Positions 1 to 11,054 of a DNA stretch of 64,000 nucleotides are shown here, piece by piece (the stretch's first letter is position 1; every line of letters begins with the position of its first letter). A program made the position numbers and the translations under genes. The notes beneath the pieces are model-generated. The model saw nothing but the letters and a program-made list of their open reading frames with translations. It was not told where the DNA came from and did no database searches. The DNA comes from Astropecten irregularis (Eukaryota; Echinodermata; Asteroidea; Paxillosida; Astropectinidae). Location of the stretch: positions 4,278,001 through 4,342,000 of the forward strand of contig OZ020255.1 in the NCBI GenBank assembly GCA_963971285.1. The letters are read 5' to 3'.

Positions 1-3000
1 CGAGTGGCTCTGTGCTCTCCGGTCGGTGTCTCACTAGTCCGGGTGGCTCTGTACTCTCTGGTTGGTGTTTCACTAGTAAGGCGGCTATGTACTCTCCAGT
101 CGGTGTCTCACTAATCCGGGTGGCTCTGTACTCTCCGGTCGTAGTCTCACTAGTCCGGGTGGCTCTGTACTCTCCAGTCGGTGTCTCACTAGTCCGGGTG
201 GCTCTGTACTCTCTGGTTGGTGTCTCACAAGTCCGAGTGGCTCTGTACTCTCCGGTTGGTTCTCACTAATCCGGATGGCTCTGTACTCTCCGGTCGGTTC
301 TCACTAGTCCGGGCGGCTCTGTACTCTCCGGTCGGTGTCTCACTAGTCCGAGTGGCTCTGTACTCTCCGGTCGGTTCTCACTAATCCGGATGGCTCTGTA
401 CTCTCCGGTCGGTTCTCACTAGTCCGGGCGGCTCTGTACTCTCCGGTCAGTGTCTCACTAGTCCGAGTGGCTCTGTACTCTCCGGTCGGTTCTCACTAAT
501 CTGGGTTGGTCTGTATTCTCCGGTCGGTTCTCACTAATCCGGGTGGGTCTGTATTCTCCGGTTGGTTTTCACTAGTCCGGGTGGGTCTGTATTCTCCGGT
601 CTGTTCTCACTTATCAGGGTGGGTCTGTATTCTCCGGTCGGTTCTCACTAATCAGGGTGGGTCTGTACTCTCCGGTTGGTTCTCACTAATCCGGGCGGCT
701 CTGTACTCTCGGGTTGGTGTCTCACTAGTCCGGGCGGCTCTGTACTCTCCGGTCGGTGTCTCACTAGTCTGGGCGGCTCTGTACTCTCCGGTCGGTGTCT
801 CACTAGTCCGGGCGGCTCTGTACTCTCCGGTCGGTGTCTCGCTAGTCCAGGCTGCTCTGTACTCTCCGGTCGGTGTCTCGGTAGTCTGGGCTGCTCTGTA
901 CTCTCCGGTCTGTGTCTCACTAGTCCGGGCGGCTCTGTACTCTCGGGTTGGTGTCTCACTAGTCCGGGTGGCTCTGTACTCTCCGGTCGGTTTTCCTCGC
1001 CAGTACAGGCGGCTCTGTACTCTCCGGTCGGTTTTCCTCGCCAGTACAGGCGGCTCTGTACTCTCCGGTCGGTGTCTCACCAGTCCAGGCGGCTCTGTAC
1101 TCTCGGGTTGGTGTCTCACTATAGTCTGGGCGGCTCTGTACTCTCCAGTCGGTGTCTCACTAGTCCGGGCGGCTCTGTACTCTCGGGTTGGTGTCTCACT
1201 AGTCCGGGCGGATCTGTACTCTCCGGTCGGTGTCTCACTAGTCTGGGCGGCTCTGTACTCTCCGGTCGGTGTCTCACTAGTCCGGGCGGCTCTGTACTCT
1301 CCGGTCGGTGTCTCGCTAGTCCAGGCTGCTCTGTACTCTCCGGTCGGTGTCTCGCTAGTCTGGGCTGCTCTGTACTCTCCGGTCTGTGTCTCACTAGTCC
1401 GGGCGGCTCTGTACTCTCGGGTTGGTGTCTCACTAGTCCGGGTGGCTCTGTACTCTCTGGTTGGTGTCTCACTAGTCCGAGTGGCTCTGTACTCTCCGGT
1501 CGGTTCTCACTAATCCGGATGGCTCTGTACTCTCCGGTCGGTGTCTCACTAGTCCGGGCGGCTTTGTACTCTCCGGTCGGTGTCTCGCTAGTCCAGGCTG
1601 CTCTGTACTCTCCGGTCTGTGTCTCACTAGTCCGGGCGGCTCTGTACTCTCGGGTTGGTGTCTCACTAGTCGAGGCGGCTCTGTACTCTCCGGTCGGTGT
1701 CTCACTAGTCTGGGCGGCTCTGTACTCTCCAGTCGATGTCTCACTAATCCGGGTGGCTCTGTACTCTCCGGTCGGTTCTTACGAATCCGGGTGGCTCTGT
1801 ACTCTCCGGTCGGTGTCTCACTAGTCCGAGTGGCTCTGTACTCTTCGGTCGGTTCTCACTAATCAGGGTGGGTCTGTATTCTCCGGTCGGTTCTCAAATA
1901 TCTGGGTGGGTCTGTACTCTCGGGTTGGTTCTCACTAATCCGGGCGGCTCTGTACTCTTCGGTCGGTGTCTCACTAGTCCGGGTGGCTCTGTACTCTCCG
2001 GTCGGTGTCTCACTAGTCCGGGCGTCTCTGTACTCTCCAGTCGGTGTTTCACTAGTCCGGGCGGCTCTTTACTCTCCGGTCAGTGTCTCAATAGTCCGAG
2101 TGGCTCTGTACTTTCCGGTCGGTTCTCACTAATCCGAATGGCTCTGTACTCTCTGGTTGGTCCTCACTAGTCCGGGCGTCTCTGTACTCTCCAGTCGGTG
2201 TTTCACTAGTCCGGGTGGCTCTGTGCTCTCCGGTCGTAGTCTCACTAGTCCGGGTGGCTCTGTACTCTCTGGTTGGTGTCTCACTAGTCCGAGTGGCTCT
2301 GTACTCTCGGGTCGGTTCTCACTAATCCGGATGGCTCTGTACTCTCTGGTTGGTCCTCACTAGTCCGGGCGTCTCTGTACTCTTCAGTCGGTGTATCACT
2401 AGTCCGAGTGGCTCTGTGCTCTCCGGTCGGTGTCTCACTAGTCCGGGTGGCTCTGTACTCTCTGGTTGGTGTTTCACTAGTAAGGCGGCTATGTACTCTC
2501 CAGTCGGTGTCTCACTAATCCGGGTGGCTCTGTACTCTCCGGTCGTAGTCTCACTAGTCCGGGTGGCTCTGTACTCTCCAGTCGGTGTCTCACTAGTCCG
2601 GGTGGCTCTGTACTCTCTGGTTGGTGTCTCACAAGTCCGAGTGGCTCTGTACTCTCCGGTTGGTTCTCACTAATCCGGATGGCTCTGTACTCTCCGGTCG
2701 GTTCTCACTAGTCCGGGCGGCTCTGTACTCTCCGGTCGGTGTCTCACTAGTCCGAGTGGCTCTGTACTCTCCGGTCGGTTCTCACTAATCCGGATGGCTC
2801 TGTACTCTCCGGTCGGTTCTCACTAGTCCGGGCGGCTCTGTACTCTCCGGTCAGTGTCTCACTAGTCCGAGTGGCTCTGTACTCTCCGGTCGGTTCTCAC
2901 TAATCTGGGTTGGTCTGTATTCTCCGGTCGGTTCTCACTAATCCGGGTGGGTCTGTATTCTCCGGTTGGTTTTCACTAGTCCGGGTGGGTCTGTATTCTC

Positions 3001-6000
3001 CGGTCTGTTCTCACTTATCAGGGTGGGTCTGTATTCTCCGGTCGGTTCTCACTAATCAGGGTGGGTCTGTACTCTCCGGTTGGTTCTCACTAATCCGGGT
3101 GGCTCTGTACTCTCTGGTTGGTGTCTCACTAGTCCGAGTGGCTCTGTACTCTCCGGTCGGTTCTCACTAATCCGGATGGCTCTGTACTCTCCGGTCGGTT
3201 CTCACTAGTACGGGCGGCTCTGTACTCTCTGGTTGGTGTCTCACTAGTCCGAGTGGCTCTGTACTCTCCGGTCGGTTCTCAATAATCCGGATGGCTCTGT
3301 ACTCTCCGGTCGGTTCTCACTAATCCGGATGGCTCTGTACTCTCTGGTTGGTCCTCACTAGTCCGGGCGTCTCTGTACTCTCCAGTCGGTGTTTCACTAG
3401 TCCGAGTGGTTCTATGCTCTCCGGTCGGTGTCTCACTAGTCCGGGCGGCTCTGTACTCTCCAGTCGATGTCTCACTAATCCGGGTGGCTCTGTACTCTCC
3501 GGTCGTAGTTTCACTAGTCCGGGCGGCTCTGTACTCTCCAGTCGGTGTCTCACTAGTCCGGATGGCTCTGTACTCTCCGGTCGGTTCTCACTAGTCCGGG
3601 CGGCTCTGTACTCTCCGGTCGGTGTCTCACTAGTCCGAGTGGCTCTGTACTCTCCGGTCGGTTCTCACTAATCCGGATGGCTCTGTACTCTCGGGTCGGT
3701 TCTCACTAGTCCGGGCGGCTCTGTACTCTCCGGTCGGTGTCTCACTAGTCCGAGTGGCTCTGTACTCTCCGGTCGGTTCTCACTAGTCCGGGCGGCTCTG
3801 TACTCTCCGGTCGGTTCTCACTAGTCCGAGTGGCTCTGTACTCTCCGGTCGGTTCTCACTAGTCCGGGCGGCTCTGTACTCTCCGGTCGGTTCTCACTAG
3901 TCCGAGTGGCTCTGTACTCTCCGGTCGGTTCTCACTAATCCGGGTTGGTCTGTATTCTCCGGTCGGTTCTCACTAATCCGGGTGGGTCTGTATTCTCCGG
4001 TTGGTTTTCACTAGTCCGGGTGGGTCTGTATTCTCCGGTCGGTTCTCACTAATCAGGGTGGGTCTGTATTCTCCGGTCGGTTCTCACTAATCAGGGTGGG
4101 TCTTTACTTTCCGGTTGGTTCTCACTAATCCGAGCGGCTCTGTATTCTTCAGTCGGTGTCTCACTAGTCCGTGTAGGTCTGTACTCTCCGGTCGGTTCTC
4201 ACTAATCCGGGCGGCTCTGTACTCTCGGTTTGGTGTCTCACTGGTCCGCGTGGGTCTGTACTCTCCGGTCGGTGTCTCACTAGTTCGAGCGGCTCTGTAC
4301 TCTCCGGTCGGTGTCTCACTAGTCCGGGTGGCTCTGTACTCTCTGGTTGGTGTTTCACTAGTCCGGGCGGCTCTGTACTCTCCAGTCGGTGTCTCACTAA
4401 TCCGGGTGGCTCTGTACTCTCCGGTCGTAGTCTCACTAGTCCGGGCGGCTCTGTACTCTCCAGTCGGTGTCTCACTAGTCCGGGTGGCTCTGTACTCTCT
4501 GGTTGGTGTCTCACAAGTCCGAGTGGCTCTGTACTCTCCGGTTGTTTCTCACTAATCCGGATGGCTCTGTACTCTCCGGTCGGTTCTCACTAGTCCGGGC
4601 GGCTCTGTACTCTCCGGTCGGTGTCTCACTAGTCCGAGTGGCTCTGTACTCTCCGGTCGGTTCTCACTAATCCGGATTGCTCTGTACTCTCCGGTCGGTT
4701 CTCACTAGTCCGGGCGGCTCTGTACTCTCCGGTCAGTGTCTCACTAGTCCGAGTGGCTCTGTACTCTCCGGTCGGTTCTCACTAATCTGGGTTGGTCTGT
4801 ACTCTCCGGTCGGTTCTCACTAATCCGGATGGCTCTGTACTCTCCGGTCGGTTCTCACTAGTCCGGGCGGCTCTGTACTCTCTGGTTGGTGTCTCACTAG
4901 TCCGAGTGGCTCTGTACTCTCCGGTCGGTTCTCACTAATCCGGATGGCTCTGTACTCTCCGGTCGGTTCTCACTAATCCGGATGGCTCTGTACTCTCTGG
5001 TTGGTCCTCACTAGTCCGGGCGTCTCTGTACTCTCCAGTCGGTGTTTCACTAGTCCGAGTGGCTCTATGCTCTCCGGTCGGTGTCTCACTAGTCCGGGCG
5101 GCTCTGTACTCTCCAGTCGATGTCTCACTAATCCGGGTGGCTCTGTACTCTCCGGTCGTAGTCTCACTAGTCCGGGCGGCTCTGTACTCTCCAGTCGGTG
5201 TCTCACTAGTCCGGGTGGCTCTGTACTCTCTGGTTGGTGTCTTACTAGTCCGAGTGGCTCTGTACTCTCCGGTCGGTTCTCACTAATCCGGATGGCTCTG
5301 TACTCTCCGGTCGGTTCTCACTAGTCCGGGCGGCTCTGTACTCTCCGGTCGGTGTCTCACTAGTCCGAGTGGCTCTGTACTCTCCGGTCGGTTCTCACTA
5401 ATCCGGATGGCTCTGTACTCTCCGGTCGGTTCTCACTAGTCCGGGCGGCTCTGTACTCTCCGGTCGGTGTCTCACTAGTCCGAGTGGCTCTGTACTCTCC
5501 GGTCGGTTCTCACTAGTCCGGGCGGCTCTGTACTCTCCGGTCAGTGTCTCACTAGTCCGAGTGGCTCTGTACTCTCCGGTCGGTTCTCACTAATCCGGGT
5601 TGGTCTGTATTCTCCGGTCGGTTCTCACTAATCCGGGTGGGTCTGTATTCTCCGGTTGGTTTTCACTAGTCCGGGTGGGTCTGTATTCTCCGGTCGGTTC
5701 TCACTAATCAGGGTGGGTCTGTATTCTCCGGTCGGTTCTCACTAATCAGGTTTGGTCTTTACTTTCCGGTTGGTTCTCACTAATCCGAGCGGCTCTGTAT
5801 TCTTCAGTCGGTGTCTCACTAGTCCGTGTAGGTCTGTACTCTCCGGTCGGTTCTCACTAATCCGGGCGGCTCTGTACTCTCGGTTTGGTGTCTCACTGGT
5901 CCGCGTGGGTCTGTACTCTCCGGTCGGTGTCTCACTAGTTCGAGCGGCTCTGTACTCTCCGGTCGGTGTCTCACTAGTTCGAGCGGCTCTGTACTCTCCA

Positions 6001-6031
6001 GCCAGTGTGACACCGGCTGGAGAGTACAGAG
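1..6031. repeat. Giant 38/39-bp minisatellite, array 1 (left end outside window)
   Basis: Direct reading shows roughly 155 head-to-tail units with cores CTCTGTACTCTCCGGTCGG and CTCACTAGTCCGGGCGG. The common unit is 39 bp (GGTGTCTCAC form) and the variant is 38 bp (GGTTCTCAC form). The 39-bp unit is 13 codons, so two frames on each strand stay open and give long spurious reading frames. The 38-bp unit carries an in-frame TAA, which ends most plus-strand frames in 'VGSH'. Higher-order copies are visible: 1 to about 690 repeats at 2405 to about 3094, and 3320-3553 repeats at 4973-5206. The right end is the same flank (GGAATCTCCGGACAGTACC) that precedes the LTR-like sequence, so the array occupies the leader of a minus-strand Gypsy element whose gag side lies beyond the left edge. 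Confidence 0.95.
5987..6031. repeat. Inverted repeat unit capping array 1 (45-bp near-palindrome)
   Basis: The last unit is followed directly by its own reverse complement: CTCTGTACTCTCCAGCC ... GGCTGGAGAGTACAGAG. The centre is GTGTGACAC and there is one mismatched pair. The short arrays lack this cap. The equivalent cap of array 2 (40424-40468) is perfect. Confidence 0.85.
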
Positions 6032-6480
6032 GGCGGTGTCTGAATTAGTCCGAGCGGCTATGGAATCTCCGGACAGTACCAGACGCACGTATACACGGTC
6101 GTCTAACGGCCGGAGCAACCAGGAACCCAAATAAACCGGTCGACCTACAAGAGCACAATTTTCCCTTTGGCTATGTCTCGGTTTACACCACTGGCATTAT
6201 GCCACCAACCCTATACGTCAATAAATAAGTAATTTGTCCTATTCCGTAAATGCTAACGGCTCGGTTGTCACCACTGCCGAACTAAAATTCTTGGAGCAAC
6301 AATAAAACACCGAATTCAAATCCCAACACTGTCACAAATGTAACGCAATTGGGCGATCTACGGACTTTTCTGGCTGGCGTCGATGGCTTGCTCGGACAAG
6401 AATTACCGATGGAACAGGTTAATTAATAACTGTAGAACACTAAACGGACATGGCAACAATTAAGAGGATCACCGATGAAT
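6032..6480 (-). mobile_element. Gypsy-type leader, primer-binding-like site and partial LTR (variant U3)
   Basis: Read on the minus strand, this is the outer end of the Gypsy element whose leader is array 1. A TG-starting block beginning at 6339 (TGTAACGCAATTGGG on plus) matches the LTR at 17535-17772 up to 6480, then the two diverge completely. Just inside it, 6317-6338 gives TGTGACAGTGTTGGGATT on the minus strand, in the position of a primer-binding site and similar to TTGGTGACAACGTTGGGATT of the other copies. The outer LTR boundary is not resolved. Confidence 0.5.
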
Positions 6481-6985
6481 GTAGCCTTGGTCAAGGCGTT
6501 GCTCGTATTCGTACCATGTGCATTATTATTTTGTTCACAGCGCTCCCGATCCCATCCCCCGCACGATCCCGTCACGATCGTTTGCGCGTACAATAATATA
6601 ATGCACATTAGGCAAACAGCGACCTCTAGCGGTCGTGTGAAATATGCAAATTATGTCTACTGGTTCTACTTTTCCTTTCGATTGACTTTTCTCAAAAAGT
6701 CATTTGTCACCTTATAGAAACTTGAAAGGAAAATAAACATTGAAGTTTTCAGCTTCATTTTGGTGTATATAGCTTGATTGCCTGAGAAACTTCTGAGTAT
6801 TTTTAATACTTTTTTGAAAATGGCCATTTAGCATGGGAGCCTTTGGGAAAATATTTATTGGGGTGCACCCCTAAGGCTTTGTCATTAAGAGTGTACTGGA
6901 CATGCTCCAGTGATTTTCGGTGAACAGGGCATTGACAATTAATGACTTCACTCCAATTTCACCAGTTCCATCAAGACTTTCGTTC
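6481..6985. other. No gene seen; variant U3 or flank
   Basis: This stretch has no supported coding content. It contains the imperfect palindrome GCGACCTCTAGCGGTCG near 6620. It may be an alternative U3 of the LTR, because homology to the other LTRs stops abruptly at 6480. It is duplicated at 40918-41422. Confidence 0.4.
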
Positions 6986-7062
6986 TGGTCAAGTAGTTAG
7001 GGCGTGGGATTCTGAGTCGCTTGCACCGGGTTCGAGCCACCGGAGCAAGTGACCCAGAATCC
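6986..7062 (+). repeat. tRNA-like head with imperfect hairpin
   Basis: A box A-like TGGTCAAGTAG (6986-6996) and box B GGTTCGAGCC (7029-7038) are spaced as in a tRNA gene. Arms 7007-7024 and 7045-7062 are inverted with two mismatches. This is a decayed relative of the perfect hairpin at 21297-21366. It is a SINE or tRNA-derived relic, not a functional tRNA gene, because the acceptor stem cannot be closed. Confidence 0.6.
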
Positions 7063-7314
7063 TACTCCCTAACGTCGACATACTTATTTTTTAAGACGTT
7101 TTCTTTCAGTTGTTCACTTTTCACTGAAAATGATTTCTCTCAGATTTGTTTATAATCATCAAATGACCACAGTGAAAACTTTGGAAACAAAATTACTTTG
7201 AATTTTGACTGGAGTGGGATCTTTTTATGTGACAGCACATCATATGCACAGATAGTTTGACAGATTGATACTTCCACATGCCTTGCATTATAATGATGAA
7301 GCTGTATACAGGAT

Positions 7315-7677
7315 GACGTGGTTTCATACTTTGGTAAGAACCCAAAACAGAAATGTTCACAGATTTACGTATAACTTACAGGGTATGAAGATGGTTGTGG
7401 TTGAAACATATCGTTAAAATTGTTCCGCCTGAAATGATGCATTTATCCAGAAATTAGTCAAACAACGACCGAAAATCGTTTTTATCTCTTTTGATCTTTT
7501 AAAAGATCAAAAATAAAAGAGAAAAGACTTAAGAAATGGCCGTTTTCCATGATTTTCTCAAAAAGTGGGCACCGTATGGGACTGAAATTTTCACGGATGA
7601 CTTTGACTGTATCTTCCTTGATATTTTTGCTCATAAATCTGGACTTCTTTGACAAAAACCAAAGTATGATACTACCT
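7315..7677. mobile_element. TTAA-flanked MITE, single copy
   Basis: It shares its body (CCAAAACAGAAATGTTCACA ... GGGACTGAAATTTTCAC) and right terminus (CCAAAGTATGATACTACCT followed by TTAA at 7678) with copies at 18010, 21517, 28014, 30909 and the U2 equivalents. The left terminus is degraded (GGTTTCATACTTTGG). It is a non-autonomous element. TTAA target sites suggest piggyBac-type mobilisation, which is inference. Confidence 0.65.
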
Positions 7678-7681
7678 TTAA

Positions 7682-8208
7682 ATATCATTTACGTAAAGTG
7701 AAACCAAAAGTAAAACTACACGAATTGTGGCATCCGTAGCGAAAAAATATATACCGATTCCCTCTTTAGGTTCAGCTTCAAGTACCAATTGAACCCGTGA
7801 ACGCCATGTGCGTGTTATTTGTCCCGGTACTAAACCTTGAAATACCAGGTGTCAAAGAAAATGGTGTATTGTGATTCAAATACAAATGTTCACATGCCTG
7901 GGAATCAAAAGCAAAGGTGGCCATTACAAAAAAGGACATTGACAAAGTAAAGCTTCACCTTTGCAATGCGTTAAGTGTGAATCCGTGTGACGTTTCACTG
8001 TTACAAAAAAAAAGTCACATACACTGCTTCTGTTGAATTCGTTTTTTATATCAGGAAGCTACTTTAGTGTAGACATTTGGCAGGGTTTTCACTAATGAGG
8101 AAAATTTTGAATGATGGCAGAGCGACACTCAGTACGCTTATAACGGAAACTAAACGGTGCACACACTAGAGTAGGCCTACTACTACTAGACTGCCGACTG
8201 CAACAGAG
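7682..8208. other. GPCR upstream region and possible non-coding first exon
   Basis: No coding content is seen. Its end (CAACAGAG followed by GTGAGTGAG) is a strong 5' splice-site match, so the last part may be a 5' UTR exon of the downstream GPCR. I see no clear core promoter. It is near-identical at 42118-42646. Confidence 0.3.
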
Positions 8209-8741
8209 GTGAGTGAGTTAATTGGTCGTCTCTTGTTCTTGCTGGTGTTCAAAATTCCAGAAACTATAGTTATATGATCATGAAACTGATGGGAAAGTAC
8301 CAAAGCAAAACGTAAAATGAACGGTGTAGAATTTCCCGTGTTTATAGTTTCATACAGAGGGTTTCTGGTCATGACTTTCATATTCGTTCGTAACCTAAAA
8401 CCCAATGCAGGTCACGCGAGGCAATTTACATACAATCAGTTCCAGGCAATCTCCAAGTCGAAATATCATTCCACTATTAAAATTACGAAGAGGATTTTGG
8501 GAGATAGTGAAAAGATAGTCGAGATTTAAATTGGCAAACAATCAAATCACAGGTGCATATGTGTCGATTTCTTTTCATGATCGGGGGGGGGGGGTGATTT
8601 GTGATTTGGTGTCATATGCGAGGGGAGTGTGGGAGGGGGATACCGGGAGTCGAAAAGTCGCATTTTAGTCTGGATTTGTCAAGTGTCATGTTCTGCATAC
8701 TTCTGAACTTTTCTTCTTTTTTCTTTCCATCATGAAATTAG
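8209..8741 (+). other. Candidate 5' UTR intron of GPCR copy 1
   Basis: The donor is AG|GTGAGT at 8209. The acceptor is a pyrimidine-rich run (CTTTTCTTCTTTTTTCTTTCC, 8708-8728) leading to ATTAG ending at 8741, 77 bases before the chosen ATG. A 12-base G run lies at 8583-8594. This is based only on splice consensus; transcript data would decide. Confidence 0.35.
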
Positions 8742-8818
8742 GTTTCAACAACGTTTTATGACGCGCCACTCCTGAGCCTGCCCTAACGCCTCATTCCTTA
8801 CAACTTCAACAAGAATAT

Positions 8819-9949
8819 ATGGAAATGAATGAATCTGGATCGCCCCAATCCACTACGACTTGGTTTGTGATGGGGAACTCCACATTGCAGCCTGATGGAG
8901 AGACCGCACACTTATCTCTACACTCCTACGAAGAGCGAGTAGTAGTAGGTTGCTTGATCCTTGTCATTGCATTGACCAACATCATCGGTAATGGTACTGT
9001 TATCCTGGCTGTGTTATTCAGCAAGAAGCTATGGACATCAACTAATGCCTTCGTTGTTAGTCTTTGTGTAGCAGATCTCTCAGCTGGAGTAGCAGCTCAT
9101 CTGAGCATCATTGGGCTTCTCAGTCCAGGAGATAGCTGGCCATGGTCCACAGAGGTTCCTTGTACTATTGCTGGCCTTGTACTTTTCATCAACTCTTCCG
9201 CTAGTCTTTTCAACCTGGTCTCTATTGCTCTGAATAGACTGGTCCTCATCAAGTATCCCATGACACTGTACCGAAGACTTTATACAAATCGAAATATAAT
9301 CATCAATCTTGTTGCTCTGTGGATCGCCGCTATTGCTGTCATGTCTCTACCACCCATATTTGGCATTGGGGGTTTCGGTTATGACAAGCAGCATCACACA
9401 TGTAGTGACCTGGACACCCACCCTAAGGCCAAGACATTTGAGAAGATTCAAACATTTGTTTGCTTTCCTGTCTCATTGGTCGTCATCATTACCAGCTATA
9501 TCTTGATCTTTCTTCACGTCCGGCGACACTTCATGAAAAAGAGGGCAAATTTAGCTGTCAGTGGAAATATTGATCTAGAGAGCCGTATTTCTGGGACGAC
9601 TTACTCCACCTCCGAATTGTCTGATAACTCTGCTGTATTGAGAGCCACTCAGCAAGATCGCATCAACCGCCAACAAATTGAGATCACCAAGAACCTCTTC
9701 ATAGCCGTGTGTGCATTCTTTGTCTGTATTACACCATACGGCATTGCCCTGTTCATTCCTAACAACGACCGACTCTTGCTATTTCTGGCTGTGCTCTTCT
9801 TTGCTAACAGTGCCGTTAATCCTATCATCTATGGCGCCAAACACCCACATTTTAAAAAAGTCATGCGTCTCATTTTAAGATGCAAGTATTCTCAAATTGA
9901 TGAACCGACAAGTTTGTTGAAAGCTCTTATTGGTGGTCGTGGTAGGTAG
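8819..9949 (+). CDS. Class A (rhodopsin-like) G-protein-coupled receptor, copy 1
   Basis: This 376-residue receptor is encoded without an intron. Seven hydrophobic segments are visible. Key residues are N58 in TM1 (IIGNG), D86 in TM2 (LCVADLS), C115 at the top of TM3 paired with C195 in extracellular loop 2, W168 in TM4, P217 in TM5, P306 in TM6 and N334-P335-x-x-Y338 in TM7. The G-protein switch motif is N139-R140-L141 rather than D/E-R-Y, and the TM6 CWxP motif is C303-I-T-P306. Potential N-glycosylation sites are N4 and N20, and there is no obvious signal peptide. The third intracellular loop is long (about 233-291) and basic, with Ser/Thr. The N-R-x variant recalls melatonin-receptor, moody and GPR84-like groups, but I cannot name a ligand. 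The start ATG at 8819 is followed by a second in-frame ATG two codons later. Copy 2 differs at three residues. Confidence 0.93.
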   Translation: MEMNESGSPQSTTTWFVMGNSTLQPDGETAHLSLHSYEERVVVGCLILVIALTNIIGNGTVILAVLFSKKLWTSTNAFVVSLCVADLSAGVAAHLSIIGLLSPGDSWPWSTEVPCTIAGLVLFINSSASLFNLVSIALNRLVLIKYPMTLYRRLYTNRNIIINLVALWIAAIAVMSLPPIFGIGGFGYDKQHHTCSDLDTHPKAKTFEKIQTFVCFPVSLVVIITSYILIFLHVRRHFMKKRANLAVSGNIDLESRISGTTYSTSELSDNSAVLRATQQDRINRQQIEITKNLFIAVCAFFVCITPYGIALFIPNNDRLLLFLAVLFFANSAVNPIIYGAKHPHFKKVMRLILRCKYSQIDEPTSLLKALIGGRGR

Positions 9950-10273
9950 GCCGATAAAGCAGAAAGGGAATTCTTCCTCGATACCAATATCAGTGTTCCT
10001 TGTCCTGATGTTACAGAATATTCGGCGCTTTTCAGACAGTAAAAAATTCAGCTCAATTTATTTCGTTATCATTCAGAATGTTTTAATCCGAATTGAGAAA
10101 TGTATGGTATTGTATCTTTGGTGAAGTACATTGTTATACGCAGAAAAATGTAAGCATTTCAATACGTATTAGACCTGTTTATCATAATTATTTTTTTTTC
10201 GATTCTTTATAAATACACAGGAAAATTAGTTTTGTGTTAATTAGACATAAAAAAAATAGTGACAATATTGTAC
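9950..10273. other. 3' flank of GPCR copy 1
   Basis: AT-rich and non-coding, probably including the 3' UTR. I see no AATAAA before the TTAA element that interrupts it at 10278. Confidence 0.4.
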
Positions 10274-10436
10274 TTAAAGGTACACGCCGGCCTCGTTGCG
10301 CTTTTTTGGGCGCTTTTTGGCGCCAATGCATGCCTTTATCATGACTGGAAAGGTCTTCCAAAAGTAGAATAGAACATTCCACACAAATAAACGGTAAAAT
10401 TGAGCCGTTTTCATGATAAATACGAAAAACCGTAAG

Positions 10437-10484
10437 TCACGTGGGTTTTCTGAGTCAAAATTTTGACTCAGAAAACCCACGTGA
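10437..10484. repeat. Perfect 48-bp palindrome inside the TTAA element
   Basis: The left arm 10437-10460 (TCACGTGGGTTTTCTGAGTC then AAAA) is followed with no spacer by its exact reverse complement to 10484. It can form a cruciform or hairpin. It contains two CACGTG E-box cores and two TGAGTCA/TGACTCA (AP-1-type) cores. Confidence 0.95.
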
Positions 10485-10852
10485 TCATGTGTTAGTTTCA
10501 CTTCTAGTCGTTAAAAAGCTTTTTTTACTATACACAATTTAGTATAACTTTTTGTTTAATTGCTGGTTTTCTTTTAACCAAACCTTAACTGTTCGATCTG
10601 GGTATTTCCTCTTTAAAATTAAGAATTTCCAACGCGATAAAGCAACATTTACATGCCAAATTTAGAATTTATAAAAGACCAGTAACTGCGAGTGCCCTAC
10701 CACCTCTGCAAACACAGCCCGTGGGGTCTTGCGACGCATTCAGCCCGAGGCATGGGCCCGTGTAGTGCCAGTGCGGTCCACGCACCCCGTACGTGTAGCA
10801 TTTTGGATGCGAGACCGTGCGTTGAGTCACTCACCCGGTCTCCGTTGCATTT

Positions 10853-10867
10853 GGGGGGGGGGGGGGG
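10853..10867. repeat. G15 homopolymer
   Basis: Fifteen consecutive G residues within the TTAA element, following TTGCATTT. Its length is prone to sequencing error. Confidence 0.9.
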
Positions 10868-11054
10868 ATTTTCGAGCCGCGGAGCAAGAATCGAAAGCCT
10901 CGAGATAATTTTTGTCATACATGAAAATCATTTTATGGCATCAAAACCTTTTTGTGTGATTCTCAAAATTATATTGTGTGTATATGTGGAAATCGTTTTG
11001 GTCCCTCGAAAATTGTTTCATCGATCATGCCCTCAAAATCCTTTGCGTCCCAGC

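Noticed and set aside
1-6031. CRISPR-like array
   Set aside because: The units are directly abutting with no unique spacers, no cas genes, and the context is eukaryotic.
6475-6717. Small plus-strand frames near the variant LTR (also 40912-41151)
   Set aside because: Short, no domain, AT-rich flank; better explained as LTR or flank sequence.
8166-8529. Short frames on both strands upstream of the GPCR
   Set aside because: They lie in the candidate 5' UTR intron, show no domain, and have no independent support.
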